NCBI RefSeq assembly: GCF_037975245.1
Contig: NC_092574.1
Coordinates: 4,704,713 to 4,768,712, forward strand
DNA from: Apostichopus japonicus
Taxonomy: Eukaryota; Echinodermata; Holothuroidea; Aspidochirotida; Stichopodidae
DNA: 64,000 nt
Direction: 5' to 3'
Shown here: piece by piece, positions 22,068-32,333 of the stretch
How the letters are laid out: each line of letters opens with the position of its first letter
Position numbering within the stretch: position 1 is the stretch's first letter
Program-made: the position numbers and the translations under genes
Notes under the pieces: generated by a model
The model's input: the letters and a program-made list of their open reading frames with translations, nothing else
What the model was told of the DNA's origin: nothing
Database searches by the model: none

Positions 22068-22970
22068 TGATGAGAGCAGTCACTTCTAGTAGTGTTACTG
22101 TGAGTGTTAGTTAGCCTTCTAAATTCAGTACAGTTACGTTTTGGCAACAACGTTTCAAGCTAAACTGTGTGATGTACACAACAATCACATATTCCATGTA
22201 CACGATCTGTGAGGTCTGCACAGGTGTAAATAAAACCCTGGTAGCCTTAAATACGGACGATGTGTGTTTTCTTGGTCAGTTAGGGTCAATATTCCTACAA
22301 TAACCAGTGTTTGTGGTCTGAGCTCGAAAAGTTGCGAATTTTAGGGGGGTGGAGGGGTGGGGGTTTTGGTTGACGTTTTTGAGAAACTTTTTTTCGGTAA
22401 GAACCCTTAGATGCACAAAGACGCTATAATTTCCATTACGTAAACGAAACGTGTGTATATTAACGAGACCAATCTCATACTCAATATTATTCAACTAAAT
22501 AGAGATGTTGTGTTTCTATTAAAGATGGCAATCACTTGAAGATCTGTAGAATCACGGTCTTCACGGACCTTGACTAAAACTGTCACTGAATCAAAGTTAA
22601 CTCATTCAGAGAACTCGATCTCGTGCTGTGCATGTCTTATGAGGAAAAACTTCTGAGAAGCAGATCAAACCGTAATTTCAATAGCCATGCAGTATGGTAT
22701 AGTATCATGGCGTTTTAATTTCCTTGTGCCAACTTTATTTTGACATCCCCGTTTCATCCCTGAAAACTTTGCGATTTGTGTGTGGGTTGAAGGGTGGGGG
22801 CGTTTAATTTCTCTTTGCGACCTTTTTCTAATTTATTAGCTCTACCAAAACCGAAAACTAATAAATAAATAAGAAAAATGTGATTATAACGTTTAGTCTT
22901 TAGTATGAATTTAAGAAAAGATCGAAACTGAATTACGAACAGTTTGAAATAGCAAGTAATTATTGTTTGA
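22068..22970 (-). promoter_or_regulatory. ING 5' flank (presumed promoter region)
   Basis: Sequence upstream of the ING start on the minus strand. No TATA box or other strong core element stands out. It ends at a hAT-like element about 0.9 kb upstream of the start codon. G-rich tracts lie at 22345-22365 and 22793-22801. The promoter assignment rests on position only. Confidence 0.3.
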
Positions 22971-23039
22971 TACAAAGGCTTAGGCGTAGGAGGCGGGGGG
23001 GGGGGGCTGGGGGGCTGCAGCCCCCAACCAATTTTTTTG

Positions 23040-23333
23040 GTAAAAATTCGGGCAATATGCTTAGAATTTTTCGGGCACCTACTGGAAGAATAATAATTTG
23101 CAATGTGTTTTTCATTTTTTGGGGTGAAAGTTCGGCAATATGCTGGGAATTATTCGGGCATCTACTGAAAGAATAATAATTTGCAATGTGTTTTTCAATA
23201 TTTTGGTGAAAATTCGGGCAATATGCTGAGAATTTTTTCGGGCACCTACTGAAAGAATAATAATTTGTATTTTTTTTCCAATTTTTTTTGCTGAAAATTT
23301 GGGCAATATGCTGAGAATTTTGCGTGCACCTAC
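23040..23333. repeat. About 84-bp tandem units inside the hAT-like element
   Basis: GGCAATATGCTGAGAATTTT-type words recur at about 23050, 23133, 23216 and 23301, each followed by CGGGCACCTACTGAAAGAAT and TTTGCAATGTGTTTTTCA. The pattern resumes at 23730 after the nested element. Confidence 0.88.
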
Positions 23334-23729
23334 CAGTGGCGGAGCGTCCATACAGTTAAAGGGGGCGGATGCCCCCCTGACGGACTCAAAAGGACTGCTG
23401 GCGCCCTTTCAGCTTTTTACCACTTTTTACTTATTCGCGATTATTGACTCTTTTTATTGCGCTCTCAAATACCTATTGACATTTGTCACATTTTGTTGGT
23501 GCAATTTTCTGACAAATGGCGATGACACCTATTTATTCTTCGTTTATCTGCAAATTAGCAAGGCCCGGAAAGGGTCATTTCCGGCGATCTAGGGAGTAAC
23601 TTTACTCCAAAACTTTCTGTACGCTCCGCGCCAACCTGTGGGGGCGCTCAGCTTAGATAGTGTCAAAAGCGCCCCTACAGACCATTCTCTCCCCCCCCCC
23701 CCGACCAATACCCCCTAGCTCCGTCACTG
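23334..23729. mobile_element. Nested hAT-type MITE, 396 bp, 8-bp target duplication
   Basis: Begins CAGTGGCGGAGC and ends GCTCCGTCACTG, so the terminal inverted repeats differ at one position. The flanking 8-mers are GCACCTAC (23326-23333) and GCACCTAG (23730-23737), a target-site duplication with one mismatch. It interrupts a GCACCTACTGAAAGA tandem unit of the surrounding element exactly at the duplication. The small open frame 23299-23592 crosses this boundary and is not a gene. Confidence 0.92.
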
Positions 23730-24031
23730 GCACCTAGTGAAAGATGAAGAATTTGCAATGTGTTTTTCAATGGTTAAACTTATATTATTATTATTTTCAT
23801 TATTGTTGTAACGACTTCCCCAATAATTCTTACCAATATGGAAGGGTAATAACACGGAAAATGATTTTATGTTATTGGCAGGCGATGTAATAACTGATGG
23901 ATGCCTATATGATATGCACATTAGCATGTGGAATGCGCGCGGAGCGCGCGAAAAAAATTTGGTTATATTTTTCGGGCAAGTCGTTACAGCCCCCCCAAAT
24001 CAAATGAGGCTCCTACGCCTATGTACAAAGG

Positions 24032-24717
24032 GTCTCATCCTCTAACTCTAACATACCCAGTATATTTATCGTTGTATACAACGATAAATATATCTTTAAA
24101 TGGCAGAGATTATTTCCTTGTCCCCTCTCCTAGTTATAGTACTACCAGTGCAAAAAGTATATCACTTAATAAATGTCATCAACCTATCAAATTGATTTGA
24201 TCCCTAACTTAATGTCATCCATGCAGGCATATGATATATCGAATAATCCACGTCAATCACACTTCAAAGACAATTAAATCAAAAGTAAGATTTTATAGGA
24301 AAATGTAAGAAAATGAACCTTTGAAGAAACATATAAGCCAAGATGATTTCATCCACCCCGCTTAACACTGATTTGACTCCTACCCATCCTGCCGGCCCCT
24401 ATTCCAAACTGTATCGGAGATTCAGCTAATGTATGTTTGTCATCACTTGCAAGAATATAACACTTCTTGCCACCGTAATTCCTCAATAAATAGACCCCAC
24501 CGAGCAGGCTGGCTGGCTACCATATACTTGCCCATGCAAGTCACATGATTTATGTTGCTAAGGTGTTTGCTTGGGTTGCGAGGGGATTTTATTCAGGTGT
24601 GCAGGGATCCATGGTCCAGCTAGTATTCAATTGTGACTTTTCAGTTTATCCAAGATTAGGAAAGCTAAACGAGGTCATTGCCTTTGAAGTAATTAAATGT
24701 TCGTTGGAACTTACTTT
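24032..24717. other. No gene recognised
   Basis: Sequence between two elements. It contains a palindromic stretch near 24058-24093 (TATATTTATCGTTGTATA then CAACGATAAATATATC) that could fold into a hairpin. No exon was recognised. Confidence 0.4.
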
Positions 24718-24725
24718 TCTCAGAG

Positions 24726-25086
24726 CAGTGGCGTAGACAGGGGTGGGTTGGGGAGGGGGGGGGGCAGGTGGGCAGATCGATCGAGTGCCCCCACATAAAT
24801 TTTGGGGACGCGATCTAAATTATGTACTCGAACTTGGGGGATGGGGGGTAGGGGTCAATCGCTGAAGAGGACGTAATGAAAATTCACCTCAAGAATATGT
24901 GCGCTTAGTGCAGGGGTGGGGGTGGTGTCAACCACGAAATAGAATGCAATGACCGAATAGTCACCTCCCACACCTCCCATTAAAACCCTCCCCTAGGAAG
25001 GCGGTCACCGCTATGTGCCTGAAAATTGGGTCAGAAATTTGACTTTGCCCCCCCCCCCCATACCAAAACCTGGCTATACGCCCCTG
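24726..25086. mobile_element. hAT-type MITE, 361 bp
   Basis: Left end CAGTGGCGTAGACAGG; right end on the opposite strand CAGGGGCGTATAGCCAGG. Flanks TCTCAGAG (24718-24725) and GCTCAGAG (25087-25094) match at seven of eight positions. The interior is G/C-homopolymer rich and has no coding capacity. Confidence 0.87.
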
Positions 25087-25094
25087 GCTCAGAG

Positions 25095-25739
25095 GATTGC
25101 GAACCCGTGGCAATGGAAGTTTGCATAGTCGGTTGTCCTATAAAAAGTAACAATGGTCTTAAGAATGCTTTGAATTGCAACTGAATATGAGGTTTCTGTC
25201 CGAAAATTCCATTAGGGGTACCCCTTTGAGAACCTTTGATGCAAAATGGATGCTGTGTGTCTTTGGCAAAGCTTTAAACTGAATATTGTTTATGAATTCT
25301 AATACTTAGAGGAAGTTTCTTCATTTTTCCTATAGTTTGTTCAAAATATTCATTTTTAGTAGACAATATTGGCATAAACCACCACAATGATATACAAAAA
25401 TAGGGAATTTCCACCTTTCCCCTTTAGCTGTATATTGTAGTCCATATGCTGATCAGGTTTGCCAGATAGCTGTGAAACCTTACGGCCAAACCGCAGAATA
25501 AACTTCTATATGGCTACATTTCGGCCAAAATAACGGATATGTTCATGTAATTTTCGGATCGGTTGATTCGAACACCTAGTTTGGGACAGCCGTTGTGGCC
25601 CACTGGCCCCACTGGCTCATCGTAGGCGTCGGTGTGTCATAATATACGTGAACCCATGGAGCTAATTCAAACGCCTGCACAACAATAGAAATGGATATCC
25701 AACCAATTTCCACATTTGTATATTACCGTAGTACACAGT
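25095..25739. other. No gene recognised
   Basis: Moderately CpG-containing sequence leading into the candidate promoter that follows. No element ends or exons were identified. Confidence 0.3.
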
Positions 25740-26200
25740 ATGTGCCGTGTTAATGCACGAACTAAAAAGCGGCAAAATGTTCTGACGTCACTAATTGCAA
25801 CTCGGCTAGGCATCACAGAAATTCAGCACAGTCCTGTGCTAGGCATGCTGGGATAGTAGTATGCATCACTCATGTTATTCGTACGCTTATGTAAAGAAGC
25901 ACTTCTTCGCACATTAAATGCAAAATTGTCATTAAAATAGCTACATAAAGCGGGTCTTTTTTAATTTTCCTAGGTTTTCTTGTTGTTCTCAAAGTTTCGT
26001 GAACTGGTCAAGTACACCGTGTTTTGATTGGTAACTTAATGTTGCGGAGGGAGAAGGGTTGGTCTTTTGTAGTGTGCATCCCAGGGCTCACATTAGCAAA
26101 TTTCCACGCCTAACGCTTGATTGCCAGACTTTTCCGTCAATATCACCGAACGTTTATTTTCAATATTTCGCTGTTGGTGTCACTGTCACTTTCTTTAAAG
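25740..26200 (+). promoter_or_regulatory. Candidate promoter and 5' untranslated exon of the zinc-finger gene
   Basis: TGACGTCA, a perfect CRE, lies at 25783-25790. On the minus strand 25843-25860 reads ACTACTATCCCAGCATGC, very close to the ZNF143/SBS motif ACTACAATTCCCAGCATGC that marks promoters in other animals. A strong splice donor, TTTAAAG|GTAAGAG, follows at 26200/26201. A good acceptor, TTTGTTCAAAG|GAAAG, sits five bases before the zinc-finger ATG at 31244. I infer a 5' UTR exon ending at 26200 and a roughly 5-kb first intron. No transcript evidence is available. Confidence 0.35.
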
Positions 26201-27800
26201 GTAAGAGAAGGGGTGGGTTTCAACTATATTAAAGGATTAAACATTGTAGTGTACAAAGGTAGGAAATATTAAGCATCTAGTAGAAAGAATAACGTTAAGT
26301 TAAATCGTGTCGCGATATCGTGGAGCCCCTTTATTGTAACGTTAGTGTTGATATGTGTACAGTAACTTACAAGTCAATACATCTGTTGTTAGGTAGCCTA
26401 TCGTTAGTCCGAATAAGCCTAAATCATGTTTATAGGACTGCGAAGAGAGCAGTAAAACCATAGTACAGCATGGTGGGCTCATAATTGACGCACTTAAGAA
26501 TTTGATCAACGATGTCATCAAAGAAGATCCAAATCACTCAGTTGCATGTGTTTTATGTGTAGTTTCTCAGAAATGTAATCTCAAAATATTTATTGTTCTC
26601 TGCCTGCGCAACATACAATTGAGCAGCATTTGACCACAAAATGTCTGCCGTGTTCAAGTTCTTTCATACCCCGCAATGGACACATTCGTGATAAGCTAAC
26701 TTTGAGTATACATCCATTGACTCTGGATTCTGTTTGCTATGCTCTGAGCCTCTAACTAAGCTCAGAGAGTCAGACAGGTCAGGTCCCAGAGAGTAGTACT
26801 ACTACTACTAGTAGTACTAGTAGGCCTAATGGTATCATGTTGAGGCAAGTTTGGTTATTTTTAGGGAGTAAGATTTCCAAATGCTGAAAATACGGGCAAA
26901 ACTGTGTTAAAAGATTAATACAAACCACAATTTGATCAGCACATACCTGAAATGGATTCAAACTCGCTCTGCTTCGCTGCAGAAAGTTTAGATTGCCTGC
27001 TGTATCATTGCTAGTAAAATCTGAAGGTGCGTCAATTATGAAGCCTTTACTAGCCTAGTACTACTATTAAAAATAAAAACAGCAATTCTTCCTCTAATAA
27101 AAATTGTACAAGTCCCATAGCAACTCTTGACTCCAGCCAAAGAAAAGCCTGGAAAGAGCAAAGAAATTTATGATTAGAACGGCATTCAAACCAGTGACCT
27201 CCGGGTTAAACCGGAGGTTAATTGGTTCGAATAATCCGGGATAACCCAGGCCAGAGAGTTCAAAGAGTTTACAATACGTAGAAAGCCCTACTAAATCACT
27301 CCAAAATTGCATATCTTTTAGCAAACTGTAGGGATCATCGGGTATTCAGTTTTGACTCTTAAAATTTAAAGCCATATGTGTATGATAAAGAGTTTGCATG
27401 CATGTTCTGTCAATTAAGTTTGCATTGTTACGAATATTTCAAACCAGTCAGTTGCTACTTTGGTGAGGCTTACATTACAATAGGAAGTTTAACATCTGAA
27501 GAACACTAGAAAAACATAACTGAAGTAACTAAGTACTCTTTTGATGAATCCTTTGCAATGTTTCCCTGCAAGTATAGAAAAAGCTCAGTATGCTTTTCAA
27601 GATAAAATTAGATTAACGTTATTGAGTTTTGTCTTCCCCTTTCTCTTATTTGCCTATTTGCACCTACTCATCCCTTCTTCAGAAAGAACGTTAGTTTTGT
27701 AAAATGTTTCTTTCTTGTTTCTTTCATACATGTAATATCTTTCATTCAGCATCACTTAATGTCACAAAGTCTTTATCATAAGAAAGTAAATGATAGCTTT
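26201..27800. other. Probable first intron of the zinc-finger gene; no exon seen
   Basis: Contains an ACT/AGT trinucleotide palindrome at about 26793-26824 and a perfect hairpin at 27197-27218 (ACCTCCGG-GTTAAA-CCGGAGGT). A CAGGGCTCACATTAG word near 26092 resembles a hAT end, but no partner was found. Intron status depends on the inferred 5' exon. Confidence 0.35.
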
Positions 27801-27804
27801 GGAA

Positions 27805-29306
27805 TGTTTTAAAAGATTTAGGTGCTCACTCCAAAAAGGTCAAAGTCAGTTCTTGTGTTTGTTTATCTGGTGATGATGCAAGCGACTCTTTTGATAAATG
27901 ACATAGTTGGTGAGAAGTTTAATAAATATATTACCTCAGTGGCTTCTTCTCTTTCAATAAGCTGCCACCAGCTTCTGGTCAAGATGTTGATAATGCCTCC
28001 AGCTTATGTGCCATTGTTTTACCTAACTTGACTAGTCCTCTAGAATTGTCAGCTGTTGGTGAGGAGGAAATAAGGAATATTATGATGGACTCCTAAAAAA
28101 GCCATAGGGCTTGACAGTATCCCGGCTAAATTCATTATTTATGGTACTCCTTATATACCCCCCCCCCCCCACCAGCACACTTCATTAATTTGTTGAACAT
28201 TACATCATGGTACAGTTCCTATAGATCACAAAATTGCTAGGTTTTTCCTTTGTACAAAAAGCTGATAAGACACAGGAGGAGAATTTTTGCCTTATGTATC
28301 GTGAGCCCTGTACCAAAGATCCTAGAAAAGGTTGTTGTCAACCAAATTAGTGAGTACATCAGTAAGTTAAACATTCTGTTTGATTTTCAATCTGGTTTCG
28401 GTCAGGGATATTCTACGCGACGACTGATATTTCTTATCAATCTTATAAGGTCAGAGATACATAAAGGTAATCTTGTTGGGATTGTATTACGTGATCTTCG
28501 AAAGGCATTTGACACTGTAAACCATAAGATCCTTTTGGCTAAACAAAAGACATGTGGTATGGGTGTCTCTTGTATTAATTGGTTCACTTCCTGTGTTAAC
28601 TGGTACTGTAGGCAGCAGATGGTTGACATTAATGGTCACATGTGCAGTCAAGCTTAAATTGATAATGGTGTTCCTCAGGGCTCTATTCTTGGCCTGTTTT
28701 TATACTCTGTGTATTTTAAGAATATTTATAGTGTTTTTTTCCAGCAGAGTGCTACTTTTGCCAATGACACAGCCCTTTTGGCTTCAGGCAGGGATTTTAA
28801 AAACCATTGAAACCATTCTTAGTAGAGAATTATATCTAAACAGTAATAATAATCTAAACATAGACTTTTCAAAATATATTGATCAGGTTTACTTTAGGTC
28901 TGAAAGTGTGTGATACTATACTTCCTCAGTATTTCAAACTGATAAATTGGCTTCCTGCTGCATATGGAGTTAATTCTTAAAGTTCACCCATATATTTAGG
29001 ATAATTAACAACCCTGCTCCAAGCTACTGTAACTATCTACTGTAACTTGACAATGCTTAGGTTGTTGCATCTATAGTCTTAGAACTAGAGGAAGTGAAAA
29101 CTCTTGTACAACTCATGTTTATAGATCAAGTTATTGGCAGTTTACTTTTCTTTATACTGCCAGTAAGCTGTGGAAGTCTCTTCCTATGGCGTTTCAGAGC
29201 TCATCACCAGTCTTGAAACATTGTAACAGGGAGTCAAAAAGCAATTTTTGGACTTACTGATAGCCAAAGTGTCTGAGGATTTTATATTTTCCTATGAGCC
29301 AAGTTC
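27805..29306 (+). mobile_element. Decayed LINE (CR1/Jockey-like), 5' part up to hAT insertion
   Basis: Reverse-transcriptase remnants appear in changing frames: INDIVGEKFNKYITSVASSL near 27898, then KAIGLDSIPAKFIIYG near 28100. Next is VPKILEKVVVNQISEYISKL with GNLVGIVLRDLRKAFDTVNH (28250-28657), the palm region in which the FxDLxKAFDTV block is recognisable. PQGSILGLF-like sequence follows near 28675. The usual C-terminal words (TILPQYFKLINWLP, then a LWKSLP-like segment) lie near 28920-29200. Several frameshifts, stops and a 13-base C-run show it is inactive. The second acidic YxDD catalytic motif is not intact. Confidence 0.82.
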
Positions 29307-29314
29307 AGTGTCTT

Positions 29315-30855
29315 CAGTGTTCGACTTATGGCCAAAAAATTGCATAGCAAAAAATTTCGACAATTGCTATACAATATTTTTGTTGCATAGCAATTCCCCA
29401 ATATTGAATAGCAGTTTTGAAATTACCACAAAACGGACCAAGTGTTGGTGATCAATGTATTAACTAGAAAATGTTTGTTTATTATTATTATTTATACTAG
29501 TGTTGCTACGATAATTGTTTTCAATATCGGTATCGGCCGATATTTGCAATATCGGCAGCATATCGGTATCGATAAAATTTTGCCTAATTGCCGATAACAG
29601 CAAGCCGATATTGAACTTTTCTTTTTAACAGCAGAGCTACCTCTACTTATTTATACTTGCAATGATTTGTTAATCTGCCCAAGACGATCCATTTCTTTAG
29701 CGTCAGTTAAACTCAGATTCATTTTTGATTAATATCCATGGAAACCTGACTCTCCGTAACATCTTAAAACACGTCTACGGCGCGCGAATATAACCAATGA
29801 CCTTCGTGAACCTTGGCCTACACACAGCATTAGTGCAGCATATATACACTGTACTAACCATTCATTTCCTGAAAGGCCTCCGTGAAAACCTTGAACATGA
29901 TGCATACAGTAACTGCACAGTTCAGCAGTGTTGGAAAACCTTGTTCAATTTCCCGCGAACACACTGCCGATTTCCCGCCGGTGTTCGCCTGCCTAGCACG
30001 CGTAACGTGCGAGCATAAAGGCGTGGTGTCCAGGGGCCCGTCTTAGGGCTATGGTGGGGTCATGGGGTAGAACCCCTCGTGGGGATCCCGAAAATTGTTG
30101 TCATTTTTTGCGATGTCTGGCCATGAAAAAATCCGCAGTTGAGGATGCAAAATACTGACAACATTTTTTATTTAAATTGTCACGAAACTGATGAAAATTT
30201 TAAAATGACAAGTTAGAGTAGCTATATTATGTTATAAAATGAAAAGAGATTTAATCTGTCTTTCAATCTTTAAAAAGTGCAACTTACAAAACTTCCAATA
30301 TTATGAAACAAACAACGTTCAGCAAAGCCCCGTTTCTAGACTGCCTAACAATGAATAGCGTGCACTATGCGTACATTTTTACAACTGCAGTGTTTAACCC
30401 TATACCCAACTACTGTACCACGGTACATGTGCTGCGAATTTGCCCAGGTACCTTCCCAACAACTGTGAGCTCATCCCCTGTGTAACACCTGTTTGTTAAC
30501 ATTTTTTTGGCAAGTTGCCAGGGAACCTTTTAGTTACGTGAGATTCGTAACCGCCGAGGTGGTTAGGCTATTTGCTTTACACTTAACTATGGTAGGATAT
30601 TATTTTTTCAGGTTTTTTTTTTTCGCTATACGGTCAAGTGAATAAGTTGTACATTGAGTATAAACTCAATAAATTATAACTTCTACATTGTGATCGACAG
30701 TTCGTAAGTTAAGGTTTGAGTGTTTGCTCCCAAGTCTGACTAGGAATTTGTATCGCACAAATCGGCACAATGTGCGATGCTGATTTGGAAACGTCTCGCA
30801 AGTTTGTTGTTTTGGATCGCATTTTGCGATGCGATACCGGAAAAATCGAACACTG
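29315..30855. mobile_element. hAT element, 1,541 bp, perfect 8-bp target duplication, inside the LINE
   Basis: Left end CAGTGTTCGACTTATGGCC; right end on the opposite strand CAGTGTTCGATTTTTCCGG. AGTGTCTT flanks it on both sides (29307-29314 and 30856-30863) with no mismatch. The interior contains TATCGGTATCGGCCGATA words (29515-29620), after TAGTGTTGCTACGATA at about 29508, which may be an older element start. No intact transposase frame is present, so it is non-autonomous or decayed. Confidence 0.9.
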
Positions 30856-30863
30856 AGTGTCTT

Positions 30864-31058
30864 ACTTGTTGTAGAATTTTTGGATTTTGGATTTGTGTTT
30901 TTTTGTTGTTGGTGTTTTTGCTTTATTAATTGTTTTGTTTGTACAGGGACCACAGTGGAAATAAGTTTGCTGGACAGATTTTTCTGTGGTATCCCTATAC
31001 CATGTGTCTTGTTTGTTGTATTTTGGTGTGAGCTAAATCAAATCAAATGAGAAATAAA
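30864..31058 (+). mobile_element. LINE 3' end continuing after the hAT insertion
   Basis: CAGGGACCACAGTGGAAATA, then GTGGTATCCCTATACCATGT, and an AAATCAAATCAAATG tail are typical of a LINE 3' UTR and its terminal short repeats. Together with 27805-29306 this is one LINE copy split by the hAT element. Confidence 0.7.
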
Positions 31059-31243
31059 TATGAGCTTTAACTTAAATGCACACCAAGTACCATTGGAAGT
31101 GCCTGTGGATGGTGACCTGGCCCTATTCTGTTTTCTCTTGTTCAAATTTAAGACATGTAACATAGGCTTTCTGCTTTGGATAGTTTGTGTGCAGATTGAT
31201 TTGTTAACTAATTTTTGGTAAATTGTATTTGTTCAAAGGAAAG

Positions 31244-31370
31244 ATGACACGCACAAGACAATCAGCAGCTCATGGCAGGAGAGGAGCTTTCAGGAAAAGT
31301 GCTGTTTCTGTGAAGAAGAAAGTACACAAGTCAAAAACTACACCACCTGCACAGAAACCTGCAGCCAAAG
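31244..31370 (+). CDS. Multi-C2H2 zinc-finger protein, first coding exon
   Basis: ATG at 31244 opens MTRTRQSAAHGRRGAFRKSA followed by VSVKKKVHKSKTTPPAQKPA, a strongly basic N-terminus likely to act in nuclear import or DNA contact. The donor AAAG|GTAACA leaves phase 1 and joins 32334 to make Gly43. The frame is open upstream to 31223, but that codon is TTG, so the ATG is the sensible start. An acceptor-like TTTGTTCAAAG lies directly upstream, suggesting an earlier non-coding exon. Confidence 0.72.
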
Positions 31371-32333
31371 GTAACAAATCATACTTGAAGAGCCAGAATT
31401 CATATTTCATCCAAGTGCAGTATTATAAACAAGAGGTCACCATTTAAGCATTTTCGTTAAACTTTATTTTGAACTTCTCCCACCCGTTGATCAATGACCA
31501 GATTTTTGCTGTGATATAGGATTTCTTTTGGTCTGTTAATCCATGTAATTTTCTTTCTTCAGCATCGAAATTCGATAAAAAAAAAAAAAACAGAGAAAGT
31601 ATGTGTGAAAAGCACTAAAAAGTGTTTTGACAAAGCCTAATATTTGTATCTTGATTCTTGAAAATACAATACCTTGAAGCTCTGAAAAATAGTTTTAGTA
31701 ATACCTCCTATTTCCATCACATCTTTTAGTGTGTCTTATCAGTCAATAATATTTCAAGGTTCACTCTGCAAGTTGAAACCTCATTAAAGTATCTTTTTCC
31801 TAAATTTGCTTCCTTGCTTACCTGTCTCCTCACAACAGTCACTCTCTGGTTCTACTGTGTGTACTGTATAGTGAACTGGATAACTTTTTAGCACTGTTTA
31901 CCCTTACTCCCTTAGCTACTGGTCACTCCCCTTGCAAGTGAATATATGATAATTCCTGCCCTTACAAGGCTTTTTGTAAACGGTTTAAAATACATTTCTA
32001 AATAACAATTTGAAAGAACAGATTTCTGAACATCAATATCCTCCTTAGAGCTAACCAAAGGTGGAATTTATCACCATGGTTTCTTGACCAACCTTCAACA
32101 CCTGCAGATATCTCAGGAAGCCCTTATTTTGGGGTGCATTCTTCTAAGGAGCTCATATAATGATCTCTGCGTTAAGCTTGTTGTTACACTCATTTGACTT
32201 ATGAGTTATTTGTGTTTTACATTAAAAAGGAGTAAATTTTATCTGCACTGATAGAAATTGTTGAAGCTGTTGAATGCAATTTATTTTTGCCTTAAATCAT
32301 CCTTTAATAACTGTTCAACTTTATCTCTTACAG
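31371..32333 (+). other. Zinc-finger gene intron
   Basis: GTAACA...CTCTTACAG intron of 963 bp. No repeat was recognised apart from an A-run at 31580-31591. Confidence 0.75.

Larger units (their letters stand above)
22979..24023. mobile_element. hAT-like element, 1,045 bp, with perfect 8-bp target duplication
   Basis: The left end is CTTAGGCGTAGGAGGC; the right end, read on the opposite strand, is CATAGGCGTAGGAGCC, so 14 of the first 16 bases match. TACAAAGG lies directly outside both ends (22971-22978 and 24024-24031), a perfect 8-bp target-site duplication as made by hAT transposases. Inside are four tandem units of about 84 bp and a second, nested hAT-type element at 23334-23729. No transposase frame is visible, so it is non-autonomous. 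Confidence 0.88.

Noticed and set aside
26092..28306. hAT-like element from CAGGGCTCACATT to GAGCCCTG
   Set aside because: The right end lies within the LINE reverse-transcriptase remnant and the flanking 8-mers (GTGCATCC, TACCAAAG) do not match.
28402..28629. 75-codon minus-strand frame
   Set aside because: Antisense to the LINE reverse-transcriptase remnant.
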